This document shows positions 1-6,449 of a DNA stretch of 10,339 bases, piece by piece; the first letter of the stretch is position 1, and each line of letters opens with the position of its first letter. Position numbers and translations under genes: made by a program. Location of the stretch: assembly GCA_934654625.1 (NCBI GenBank), contig CAKUGM010000051.1, forward strand, positions 1-10,339. Direction: 5' to 3'. The notes under the pieces are model-generated. The model was not told the DNA's origin and made no database searches. It was given only the letters and a program-made list of their open reading frames with translations. Source of the DNA: an uncultured Collinsella sp. (GTDB taxonomy: Bacteria > Actinomycetota > Coriobacteriia > Coriobacteriales > Coriobacteriaceae).

Positions 1-108
1 ATTGGCGGGGGCGCCGCCGGGGTTTGCCGCAAACTGCGGAATGCCGCGTTCATCCCTGCCGGTCTGGGTCAGGTCGATCAAAACTTCACCAATCGTTACA
101 ATATCCAT
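1..108 (-). CDS. scrK: Fructokinase, PfkB family (N-terminal 36 residues, cut by window edge)
   Basis: Reading the minus strand from the ATG at 108 gives 36 codons that run off the left edge. The peptide begins MDIVTIGEVLIDL and ends in GGAPAN. This is the start of a ribokinase/PfkB-family sugar kinase: a first beta strand, the G-E-x-L-I-D segment, and the GGAPAN sugar-binding turn typical of fructokinases. A good ribosome binding site, AAGGAGAG on the minus strand at 122-115, lies six bases before the ATG. The enzyme would use ATP to make fructose 6-phosphate (or 1-phosphate in some relatives) in the cytoplasm. It is the last visible gene of the leftward operon and fits the fructose released by the GH32 enzyme at 6450-7925. 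Catalytic residues lie outside the window, so the exact sugar is inferred from the motif and the context. Confidence 0.85.
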   Translation of the reverse strand, partial: MDIVTIGEVLIDLTQTGRDERGIPQFAANPGGAPAN

Positions 109-156
109 GTGTATCTCTCCTTGCTGAATGTATCGAACAAAAAAGAAGCAGCTTTA

Positions 157-771
157 CTACTTCAAAAGATAGCGAATATAGGCAGCTGCGCGCTCCGGGT
201 GCGGTGCATTTGCAATGACACCGAGGTAAACGGATTCCTCGAAGCCAGCTTGTGCTATGAGGGGCGTGTCGGAAATATCCAGCGTTACGCCATCGGCAGA
301 CAATTCATCCAAGCTGCTGAAATCTGCATCCAGTGTACGCAGGTCAAGAAAATACTCTTCGTCTTGCAGTTGATCTCGCGCAGCGGTGTCCATTAGAATA
401 ACATCTAATTGCTGTGCGCTGACAGCAGCCAGCAGCTTCAGCTCCGAGGCATAGATATATTGTTCATCGACATTGGCAGTTTCATTTATAATCAGCCCGG
501 TCAGCAGATTGACCTGCTGCTTTTTTGTCAGATGCGCATATTGGGCAAAGCCGTCAGTAAGCTGCCCGGTCAAATCAGAACCGGCTGAAATGTTCACAAG
601 GCTAACGTACAGTACAGCTTCTTTTTTGGTGAAATGCCGATAAGCGGCATATCCGAAAATGTACAAAACGATTAAAATTCCTATGATGGGGAGTTTGTAG
701 TATGCCCAAATGTGCTCCCATCTTTTTCGCCCATGCAGAGAGCGCAGGGTGGCAAGATCAGCGCTCTTCAT
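157..771 (-). CDS. Small membrane-anchored protein of unknown function, partner of the YesL-like gene
   Basis: This 204-residue protein is not a family I can name. It has a basic N-terminal stretch (about residues 10-20), one hydrophobic segment at about residues 25-44, and a soluble, mostly acidic C-terminal part of about 155 residues, probably outside the cell. That part contains LDVILMD (a strand-turn common in extracellular solute-binding proteins) and ends in a helix like APHPERAAAYIRYLL, which also resembles binding proteins. There is no lipobox. I chose the ATG at 771 because GAGGA sits eight bases upstream; an in-frame ATG at 795 is possible and would add eight residues. Either start overlaps the end of the YesL-like gene (by 14 bases from 771), which implies translational coupling. 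I infer a small, membrane-tethered relic or derivative of a solute-binding protein acting with the YesL-like protein. The role is unknown. Confidence 0.75.
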   Translation of the reverse strand: MKSADLATLRSLHGRKRWEHIWAYYKLPIIGILIVLYIFGYAAYRHFTKKEAVLYVSLVNISAGSDLTGQLTDGFAQYAHLTKKQQVNLLTGLIINETANVDEQYIYASELKLLAAVSAQQLDVILMDTAARDQLQDEEYFLDLRTLDADFSSLDELSADGVTLDISDTPLIAQAGFEESVYLGVIANAPHPERAAAYIRYLLK

Positions 772-1402
772 CGTGCGATTCCTCATCTGCCGCATCGGGG
801 TCTCCGCCGATGAGATGGATGATTTTTACCAGAAGGAAAGAACATAGCATGGCACAGAAGCCCATTCCCAAAAGAAAGGTGGGCGCGAATACGCAAACTG
901 TGATCCACCCCATGACAGCGTAAATGAACGCCATCAGCAGGGTGCAGAACAAATAGCGAACCCCGACGGCAAAGGATGTCCTTAAAATGCCAAGCGTTGT
1001 GTTTTCAAAACGTGCCAGTAGGGGAAATGCGTAAAGCAGCACAATGGCGTACAGCACGGCAGCACCGATCACCAGCGCTGTCAAAATCGTCCAGAATGCA
1101 CTGGTGTTCCAAAGGCGGCTCAACACGAAGCCATCGACGCCCAAAAAGCAGCCAAGTGCCAGCAGGATAAGCCACAGCTTCGTGGCAGGCTTGAAATTGC
1201 TGCGAAACGCACGGAAGAACATACGGGTAAGCCCCTCATCACGATCCTCAGCCATTTTCAATGTGCAGTAAAACAGCGCCGTAGTAGAGGCACCGATCGT
1301 AAAAATCGGCAGGCTGCATATAAGCCACAAAATGTTCAGATAGGCGCTGTATGTCAGCTTTGTCAGCACAGAAAACCACGGCTTGTCCCACAGGTCACGC
1401 AT
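758..1402 (-). CDS. YesL-like (DUF624) integral membrane protein
   Basis: The 214-residue protein is strongly hydrophobic, with about five membrane segments (near residues 19-40, 75-95, 103-128, 150-178 and 180-198) and a short acidic C-terminal tail (DAADEESHDEER). The first segment ends in SLPIFTIGASTTALFYCTLKM (residues 30-50), the hallmark stretch of DUF624/YesL proteins. Family members are commonly encoded beside carbohydrate ABC transporters and their regulators, but their biochemical role is not established. I chose the ATG at 1402, where GAGAGG stands six bases upstream and typical family length is matched. A GTG at 1432 would overlap the regulator but lacks a ribosome binding site. 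The gene starts ten bases after the LacI-type regulator stops and overlaps the next gene, so all four leftward genes are probably one operon. Confidence 0.85.
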   Translation of the reverse strand: MRDLWDKPWFSVLTKLTYSAYLNILWLICSLPIFTIGASTTALFYCTLKMAEDRDEGLTRMFFRAFRSNFKPATKLWLILLALGCFLGVDGFVLSRLWNTSAFWTILTALVIGAAVLYAIVLLYAFPLLARFENTTLGILRTSFAVGVRYLFCTLLMAFIYAVMGWITVCVFAPTFLLGMGFCAMLCSFLLVKIIHLIGGDPDAADEESHDEER

Positions 1403-1412
1403 ACTGTACCTC

Positions 1413-2465
1413 TCAATCTCCTGTGGATTCACGCAGGATCAGATTCGTTTCCGTATAAACAGTCCGATAATTCAGCGAGGGTTCCTCAATACGGGTCATA
1501 AGCAGATTGGCGGCGGCATACCCCATGATTTGCCCGTGAATATGAATGGATGTCAGCCGAGGTGAAAAATACGATGCCTCTTGGCTGTCATCAAATCCGC
1601 AAATCCAGATGTCATCCGGAACGGAATAGCCAAGCCGATGCAAGGCGTTGATAAGATCCATTGCTATAAAATCATTGGCGCAGATAAAAGCGTCCGGCAT
1701 GGTCGGGCAACCGCGCAGCGACTGATACAGATACTCCGAATAGTTTGGCTGTGCTTTTTGCGTTGCGCAGGTCGGCCAGTCGGTTGCCATACCAAAATGC
1801 TCGGCTGCATCTTTGTAAGCCCGGTAACGTTCATGAAAAGACTGGCAGTGCTCTTTATCCCCGGCAAAGGCGATGCGTTTTCGTCCGCGCTGTACCATCT
1901 GCGCCATCATGTTCTGAATTTCGATACGGTTTTCCATATACAACCGATCAGCCTGCAGCGGAGGGCGCATTTCCATCACGGGTGTGTCCACAAAAAGAAG
2001 CGGAATGCTCAGCGTACAAAGCATCTGGGCGTAATCATAGTCAAATACTTCAAAGCAGATGATGCCTGCCGTGTGCTCTATATTTAAGGAAGGCGGCAGC
2101 TCCTTTGCAGCCAGCTCAGCGGGCGAAATGCGGTGGATCGCCATACAGGCGTGAAGATGCTGAAGTTCTGATTGAAAGCGATCCAACATCATTGCGGAAA
2201 AGTGGGAGTTATTCAAAAAATGGGGTGTCAGCATGGCAATTTCCCGCTTATCGGCGGGGAGAATGGAAGCATCCCCAACGTTGCTGCTCCCATCAAATAC
2301 CGGAAGGTAGGAAAATTGCTTGTATCCCATTTCGGCAGCTTTGCGCAGGATCTTCTCCCGTGTGGCATCGGCCAGAACGCCGGTGTTATTGATAGCCTTG
2401 GAAACCGTATTGCGGGAGAGCTGAAGCTCGTTGGCAATATCCTGAATGGTGACTTTGGTAGACAT
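1413..2465 (-). CDS. LacI-family transcriptional regulator of the sucrose/fructan locus
   Basis: The 350-residue protein has a LacI/GalR layout and the usual family length. An N-terminal helix-turn-helix spans about residues 5-28 (TIQDIANELQLSRNTVSKAI), then a linker, then a periplasmic-binding-protein-like sensor domain from about residue 75 to the end. Recognisable sensor motifs are DAFICANDFIAMDL (258-271), the strand IWICGFDDS (286-294) and SPRLTSIHIH (301-310). The open frame continues upstream to 2588, but the ATG at 2465 is preferred: it has GAGGCGG just upstream and begins directly at the DNA-binding domain. It is the first gene of the leftward operon and diverges from the transporter genes. 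Operator-like sites lie over its own promoter and downstream of the rightward promoter, so I infer repression of both arms, relieved by sucrose, fructose or a derived ligand. Confidence 0.93.
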   Translation of the reverse strand: MSTKVTIQDIANELQLSRNTVSKAINNTGVLADATREKILRKAAEMGYKQFSYLPVFDGSSNVGDASILPADKREIAMLTPHFLNNSHFSAMMLDRFQSELQHLHACMAIHRISPAELAAKELPPSLNIEHTAGIICFEVFDYDYAQMLCTLSIPLLFVDTPVMEMRPPLQADRLYMENRIEIQNMMAQMVQRGRKRIAFAGDKEHCQSFHERYRAYKDAAEHFGMATDWPTCATQKAQPNYSEYLYQSLRGCPTMPDAFICANDFIAMDLINALHRLGYSVPDDIWICGFDDSQEASYFSPRLTSIHIHGQIMGYAAANLLMTRIEEPSLNYRTVYTETNLILRESTGD

Positions 2466-2559
2466 GATCCGCCTCGATTCTGTACACTCTATAAGGAAGA
2501 AATGTATTAATATATTCTGTAGGTATCTCCGTCCGGGAAATTCCTGTGTTTCTGATACC

Positions 2560-2588
2560 AGTATAGTGCATATGCACAAATTAGTCAA
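2560..2588 (-). promoter_or_regulatory. Promoter of the LacI-regulator operon
   Basis: On the minus strand, TTGACT (2588-2583) and TATACT (2565-2560) are separated by exactly 17 bases, a near-consensus sigma-70/SigA promoter. Transcription would start near 2553, leaving a leader of about 88 bases before the ATG at 2465. The spacer contains the perfect palindrome GTGCATATGCAC (2566-2577), abutting the -10 box, so a bound repressor would block polymerase directly. This indicates autoregulation. The promoter is read from sequence only. Confidence 0.75.
2566..2577. promoter_or_regulatory. Operator O1, perfect 12-bp palindrome
   Basis: GTGCATATGCAC is its own reverse complement and lies inside the spacer of the leftward promoter. 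Together with the next two bases it matches the shared operator pattern of this region (GTGCA, then NNTG, then a weaker right half). It is most likely a binding site of the LacI-type protein encoded just downstream. No binding data can be seen. Confidence 0.6.
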
Positions 2589-2596
2589 ATGTAAAA
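2583..2596. promoter_or_regulatory. Candidate operator overlapping the leftward -35 box
   Basis: AGTCAAATGTAAAA (plus strand) shares the right two thirds, CAAATGTAAAA, with the site at 2773-2786 and lies over the -35 hexamer of the leftward promoter. Its left half is weak (AGTCA instead of GTGCA), so this may be a low-affinity site or chance similarity. Confidence 0.35.
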
Positions 2597-2611
2597 ACGC
2601 AAATCAGCATA

Positions 2612-2625
2612 TTGCACATTTGCAC
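2612..2625. promoter_or_regulatory. Operator O2, imperfect palindrome TTGCA-N4-TGCAC
   Basis: TTGCACATTTGCAC is close to the symmetric form TTGCA-N4-TGCAA, and on the minus strand it shares its first nine bases, GTGCAAATG, with the site at 2773-2786. It lies between the two divergent promoters, upstream of both -35 boxes. It could be an auxiliary operator for looping to the sites at 2730 and 2773. Confidence 0.5.
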
Positions 2626-2688
2626 GCGCCGGTTTTTGTGCAGCTACACGAATGTACCGTAATTCGCTTAAAAATGAGGAAAACGCCA

Positions 2689-2717
2689 TTGACTTTTGCG
2701 ATTAGTGATGGTATAAA
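2689..2717 (+). promoter_or_regulatory. Promoter of the sugar ABC transporter / GH32 operon
   Basis: TTGACT (2689-2694) and TATAAA (2712-2717) are 17 bases apart, and a TGG at 2709-2711 adds an extended -10 element. This is a strong-looking vegetative promoter. Transcription would start near 2724, giving a leader of about 109 bases before the first permease. Two operator-like sites (2730-2743 and 2773-2786) lie just downstream of that start, so repression could act as a block to initiation and early elongation. Confidence 0.78.
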
Positions 2718-2729
2718 TAAATCACAGGG

Positions 2730-2743
2730 TTTTACAAATGCAC
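2730..2743. promoter_or_regulatory. Operator-like site just downstream of the rightward transcription start
   Basis: TTTTACAAATGCAC is, on the minus strand, GTGCA-TTTG-TAAAA. This matches the site at 2773-2786 (GTGCA-AATG-TAAAA) at 12 of 14 positions. It begins about six bases after the predicted start of transcription, a classic place for a LacI-type repressor. Confidence 0.55.
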
Positions 2744-2772
2744 CATTCAAGGAGATTCCAGCAGAACATATT

Positions 2773-2786
2773 GTGCAAATGTAAAA
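2773..2786. promoter_or_regulatory. Operator-like site in the leader of the transporter operon
   Basis: GTGCAAATGTAAAA lies in the 5' leader, 43 bases after the similar, oppositely oriented site at 2730 (about four helical turns), so the two could be bound on the same face of the DNA. Confidence 0.55.
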
Positions 2787-2832
2787 CAAAGAAGAAACGG
2801 TGCAGTGAAATCAAAAAGGAGGAGAATGATTC

Positions 2833-3780
2833 ATGAAACCAAAGTCAGTTGCACCCCAAAGCATGGTCATGGCGGTTGACCGTAAACTGCATAATACATG
2901 GGTGTACATTAAGCGTCATTGGCAGCTCTACCTGCTATTTCTGATGCCGGCTGTATTGCTGACCCTTGTATTCCGCTACATTCCTATGGGCGGTGTACTG
3001 ATCGCCTTCCAAAAATACAACCCGTTCAAGGGTATCTGGGGCAGCGAATGGGTCGGGTTCAAGAACTTTACGCGGTTCCTGTCCTCGCCGGATTTCATGC
3101 GGTATTTGATCAACACCTTGAAACTGAGCGTCTATGGCTTGCTGTGGGGCTTCCCCATTCCGATTTTGTTGGCCTTCCTGCTCAACCGCATTAAAAGCAA
3201 TAAGATCAAGCAGAAGGTACAGCTTGTCCTGTATATGCCCAACTTTATTTCCGTGATCGTGCTGTGCGGTATCGTGCGCGTTCTGCTGTCTGTCACAGGT
3301 CCTGTAAACGGGCTGTTTCATACCGGCATCAACTTTATGACATTGCCGGAGGCTTTCCGCCCGATTTACATCATCAGCGGAATCTGGCAGGGCGCAGGTT
3401 GGTCCTCCATTATGTACACAGCCGCGCTTTCCAACGCCAGTCAGGAGCTGAAAGAAGCCGCCATGCTGGACGGCGCGAACCTGATTCAGCAAATACGAAC
3501 CGTTGAATGGCCCGCCATCAAAGATATGGTCGTGATTCAGTTCATCCTGCAGGCAGGCAACATTATGAGCATCGGCTTTGAAAAAGCCTACGCCCTGCAA
3601 ACGGATCTGAACCTGAATTCGGCAGAAATCATCGCCACCTATGTATATAAAAAAGGTTTGTTAGACGGTGATTACAGCTTTTCAACAGCAGTCGGTCTGT
3701 TCAACACAGTTATCAATGTCATATTGCTTATCGCTGTAAACAAAGTCGTTGCCAAGATGAACGATGGGCAAGGCTTGTAA
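2833..3780 (+). CDS. Sugar ABC transporter permease, LplB type
   Basis: The 315-residue inner-membrane protein has about six membrane segments (near residues 31-51, 95-118, 131-153, 176-198, 230-247 and 285-305), as usual for CUT1 carbohydrate permeases. The EAA loop that docks the ATPase is clear: EAAMLDGA at 208-215 with the conserved proline at 228. The opening segment (LMPAVLLTLVFRYIPMGGVLIAFQKY, residues 37-62) is characteristic of the LplB branch. The ATG at 2833 follows AAAGGAGG ten bases upstream. It is the first gene of the rightward operon and should pair with the permease at 3794-4696. The substrate is inferred from the GH32 and fructokinase neighbours to be sucrose or short fructo-oligosaccharides. 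LplB-type systems elsewhere carry quite varied sugars. Confidence 0.93.
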   Translation: MKPKSVAPQSMVMAVDRKLHNTWVYIKRHWQLYLLFLMPAVLLTLVFRYIPMGGVLIAFQKYNPFKGIWGSEWVGFKNFTRFLSSPDFMRYLINTLKLSVYGLLWGFPIPILLAFLLNRIKSNKIKQKVQLVLYMPNFISVIVLCGIVRVLLSVTGPVNGLFHTGINFMTLPEAFRPIYIISGIWQGAGWSSIMYTAALSNASQELKEAAMLDGANLIQQIRTVEWPAIKDMVVIQFILQAGNIMSIGFEKAYALQTDLNLNSAEIIATYVYKKGLLDGDYSFSTAVGLFNTVINVILLIAVNKVVAKMNDGQGL

Positions 3781-3793
3781 GGAGGTGTCCGCT

Positions 3794-4696
3794 ATGTCTA
3801 AGAAAAAGTCGGGAATGCAGATCTATACCAAACAAGACAAAGCCATCCTCTACTGCGGCTATGCACTGTTGGCTCTGTTTCTCATCGCCATTATTGTGCC
3901 GATGATTTACATTGTGATCGCTTCGTTCATGGATCCCGTCACATTGCAAAACAAGGGCATTTCCTTTGACTTCAGCAAATGGAGCCTGGATGCCTATGAG
4001 CGCGTCATCTCGGACAAACAGATATGGGTCGGCTTCAAAAACGCTGTTCTTTATTCGGTTATATTTACCGTCATTTCCGTTGCCGTAACGATGCTGGCAG
4101 CCTATCCGATGTCGCTGCCGGACTTCAAGGGAAAGAAATTTTTCAATATCTTATTCGTTATCACGATGTTTTTCAACGGCGGTCTGATCCCTACCTACCT
4201 GCTCATCAACAATATCGGTCTGCTGGATTCCATGTGGGCGGTTATCCTGCCGGGTGCATTCAGCGTCTGGAATATGATCATTGCCCGTACCTACTATCAG
4301 GGGATCCCGCGTGAGCTTCGTGAGGCAGCCGATGTGGATGGTGCCAGCGAAATGCGCTACTTCTTTAGTATCTTGCTGCCGGTTTGTATGCCGGTAGTGG
4401 CGGTGCTTGCTCTTTGGCAGTTTGTCGCTATGTGGAACAGCTATTTTGACGCGATGATCTACCTGAACAGTGCCTCCAAACAGCCCCTGCAGTTGGTGCT
4501 GCGCTCTATCCTGATCCAAAGCCAGCCCGAATCCGGTATGATTGCCGATATTCAAAGCACGGCTGAACGCGCAAAAATGGCCGAGCTGCTCAAGTATGCA
4601 ACCATTATCATTTCCAGCCTGCCGCTGCTGGTCATGTACCCCTTCTTCCAGAAGTATTTTGATGCAGGCATTATGGCGGGCTCCGTCAAGGGCTGA
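3794..4696 (+). CDS. Sugar ABC transporter permease, YtcP type
   Basis: The 300-residue protein is the second half of the transmembrane channel. Hydrophobic segments lie near residues 18-43, 82-106, 116-138, 146-166, 192-215 and 266-284. The EAA loop is EAADVDGA at 177-184 with its proline at 196, and the stretch FFNGGLIPTYLLINNIGL (126-143) is typical of the YtcP branch. The frame is open upstream, but the ATG at 3794 has a near-perfect TAAGGAGGTG at 3778-3787, which overlaps the stop codon of the first permease. The two genes are 13 bases apart and surely cotranscribed. There is no ATP-binding subunit gene beside them, as in many Gram-positive CUT1 systems that share one ATPase. Confidence 0.93.
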   Translation: MSKKKSGMQIYTKQDKAILYCGYALLALFLIAIIVPMIYIVIASFMDPVTLQNKGISFDFSKWSLDAYERVISDKQIWVGFKNAVLYSVIFTVISVAVTMLAAYPMSLPDFKGKKFFNILFVITMFFNGGLIPTYLLINNIGLLDSMWAVILPGAFSVWNMIIARTYYQGIPRELREAADVDGASEMRYFFSILLPVCMPVVAVLALWQFVAMWNSYFDAMIYLNSASKQPLQLVLRSILIQSQPESGMIADIQSTAERAKMAELLKYATIIISSLPLLVMYPFFQKYFDAGIMAGSVKG

Positions 4697-4710
4697 TTGT
4701 TAGGAAAACT

Positions 4711-4730
4711 CGACCGGGATTTCCCGGCCG
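4711..4730 (+). other. Short intercistronic hairpin before the binding-protein gene
   Basis: CCGGG (4714-4718) and CCCGG (4723-4727) form a 5-bp stem around ATTT, with two more pairs outside a mismatch. It is not followed by a run of T, so it is not a good terminator. In transporter operons such a hairpin between permease and binding-protein genes can stabilise the downstream message. The function here is inferred only. Confidence 0.35.
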
Positions 4731-4756
4731 CAATATTAAAAAAGGAGAAAAACGCA

Positions 4757-6430
4757 ATGAAAAAATTGATTTCACGCTGCAATTTCCTCAAAATGGGCGC
4801 CTTGGCGAGCGCTGTTATGATGCTGGCCGCCTGCGGCGGCGGTGCCGGAGGCGGAAAAGATTCGGGTGCCAATGTAGATGTTACCGGCACCGTTTCGTTT
4901 CCTCTGGCGGAGCAGGTAACCTTTACCGGTATGACAAGCTATCCGGTCGGCAGTGAATCCGATCCGAACAACCGTACCATTTTCAAACGTCTTGAGGAAG
5001 CCACCAATGTACATATCGACTGGACGGCTATTCAGGCTGACCAGTGGAGCGATAAAATCACCCTGAATATGTCCAACCCCAGCACTCTGACGGATTTTGT
5101 CTTTACGGCAGATTTCAGCGACAGTGACCTGCTGCGCTACGCAGATCAGGGCGTTATTGTCAATCTGGAGGACTACATCGACAACAATATGCCCAACCTC
5201 AAGAAGGTTTTTGAGATGTACCCGGAGTACCGTACCATGTGTACAGATTCCGAGGGACATATCTGGGCGTTGCCGTGGATCGAGCAGTTGGGCGCTGAAA
5301 AGACGGCGATCCAAACGGTGGGAAATATGAGCTTCATCAACAAGAAGTGGCTGGATTTCCTGGGTCTGGAGATGCCGACGACGGTAGATGAATTTGAGCA
5401 GGTACTGATCGCTTTCCGCGACAACGCGGATGCCATCAAGAGTGAGTTTGGCATTGAGGGTGATATCATCCCGATGTCCTGCATTGTCAACAACGGTGAC
5501 CAGGATCCCAGTATCCTGATCAACGGCTTTGGTGAGGGCTATGGTGATGCCGATAAGGATCGCCACATTGCCGTCACGGATGACCTGAAGGTTATCTGCG
5601 CGGCCACTCAGCAGGGCTACCGTGAAGGTCTTGACTGGCTGCACAAGCTGTATTCTGAAAACCTCATTGACCCCGAATGCTTTACGCAGGAATGGTCCAC
5701 CTATGTTTCTAAAGGCAAGGCCGGTCGTTACGGCGTCTGCTTTAGCTGGGATGTTGCCAACATCGACAACCTGACCGATTGGGAACCCCTGCCCGCACTG
5801 ACTGCCGATACCCGCAATATCACCCCGCAGAACGGTTCCTTCACCAGCGGCTTTGGGCGCGGCAAGTGTGTTGTCACTGCCAAGGCATCGAACCCCGCGC
5901 TGGTTTGTGCCTGGCTCGACCAGATGTATGCACCCCTGCAGTCTCCCCAGAACAACTGGGGTACCTACGGCGATGAAACCGGTTTCAATATCTTTGAAAT
6001 GTCCACCAACGATAAGGGCGAGCCGATGCTGAAGCACGCCCCCCTCGGCGATGCGTCCCCCGTTGAAGTCCGTGAAGCACAGTGCGTTGGCGGTCCTCTG
6101 GCGGTTCTGGATGATTACTACGGCGTTTATGTCACCTGCCCGGACGATGCACAGTACCGCTTGGACTGGATCAAGGATATTTACACCCCGGATATGAACA
6201 AAAAATATGTTTACCCCAATGTTTTTATGAGCAACGAGGACACCGAGCAGGTTTCCAACCTTCAGGCAGATCTCCAAACCTACATGAACACCCAGAAGGC
6301 AAACTGGATCATGAACGGTACTACCGATGCTGAGTGGAATGAGTACCTCGACAAACTGGAAGCCTACGGATTGTCTGACTATCTGGCGATTATGCAGAAG
6401 TATCTTGACGCCTATTACGCAAAGCAATAA
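4757..6430 (+). CDS. Lipoprotein sugar-binding protein of the ABC transporter
   Basis: The 557-residue protein starts with a lipoprotein signal: positive residues (MKKLISR), a hydrophobic core, and the lipobox LAAC with the lipidated cysteine at residue 26, followed by a flexible Gly-rich linker. The mature part is a large family-1-type extracellular solute-binding protein of the long (over 500 residues) class that pairs with LplB/YtcP permeases. Stretches such as GHIWALPW and NKKWLDFLGLEMPTTVDEF (a signature segment of the fold) are visible. It would sit on the outer face of the membrane and deliver sugar to the two permeases upstream. The start at 4757 is set by AAAGGAG six to seven bases before it and by the signal peptide. 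It is 60 bases after the second permease and 19 bases before the GH32 gene. Its ligand is inferred from context. Confidence 0.93.
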   Translation: MKKLISRCNFLKMGALASAVMMLAACGGGAGGGKDSGANVDVTGTVSFPLAEQVTFTGMTSYPVGSESDPNNRTIFKRLEEATNVHIDWTAIQADQWSDKITLNMSNPSTLTDFVFTADFSDSDLLRYADQGVIVNLEDYIDNNMPNLKKVFEMYPEYRTMCTDSEGHIWALPWIEQLGAEKTAIQTVGNMSFINKKWLDFLGLEMPTTVDEFEQVLIAFRDNADAIKSEFGIEGDIIPMSCIVNNGDQDPSILINGFGEGYGDADKDRHIAVTDDLKVICAATQQGYREGLDWLHKLYSENLIDPECFTQEWSTYVSKGKAGRYGVCFSWDVANIDNLTDWEPLPALTADTRNITPQNGSFTSGFGRGKCVVTAKASNPALVCAWLDQMYAPLQSPQNNWGTYGDETGFNIFEMSTNDKGEPMLKHAPLGDASPVEVREAQCVGGPLAVLDDYYGVYVTCPDDAQYRLDWIKDIYTPDMNKKYVYPNVFMSNEDTEQVSNLQADLQTYMNTQKANWIMNGTTDAEWNEYLDKLEAYGLSDYLAIMQKYLDAYYAKQ

Positions 6431-6449
6431 GTTTCACCAGGAGGAATCC

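Noticed and set aside
2466..2588. N-terminal extension of the LacI-type regulator up to 2588
   Set aside because: The extra 41 residues precede the DNA-binding domain, which normally starts the protein. They overlap the promoter and operator, and the ATG at 2465 has a good ribosome binding site.
2592..2691. Possible CcpA (cre) sites around the CG at 2598-2599 and at 2684-2685
   Set aside because: Both have at least four mismatches to the TGNAANCGNTNNCA pattern in its fixed positions, so catabolite control by CcpA cannot be claimed.
4697..4756. Upstream TTG start for the lipoprotein gene at 4697
   Set aside because: It would put 20 residues before the signal peptide and has no ribosome binding site. 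The ATG at 4757 has AAAGGAG and begins the lipoprotein signal.
4772..6427. Open frame of about 550 codons antisense to the sugar-binding lipoprotein gene
   Set aside because: It mirrors the codon bias of the real gene, its product resembles no known domain to me, and it has no plausible start signal. The plus-strand gene has a lipobox, a ribosome binding site and family motifs.
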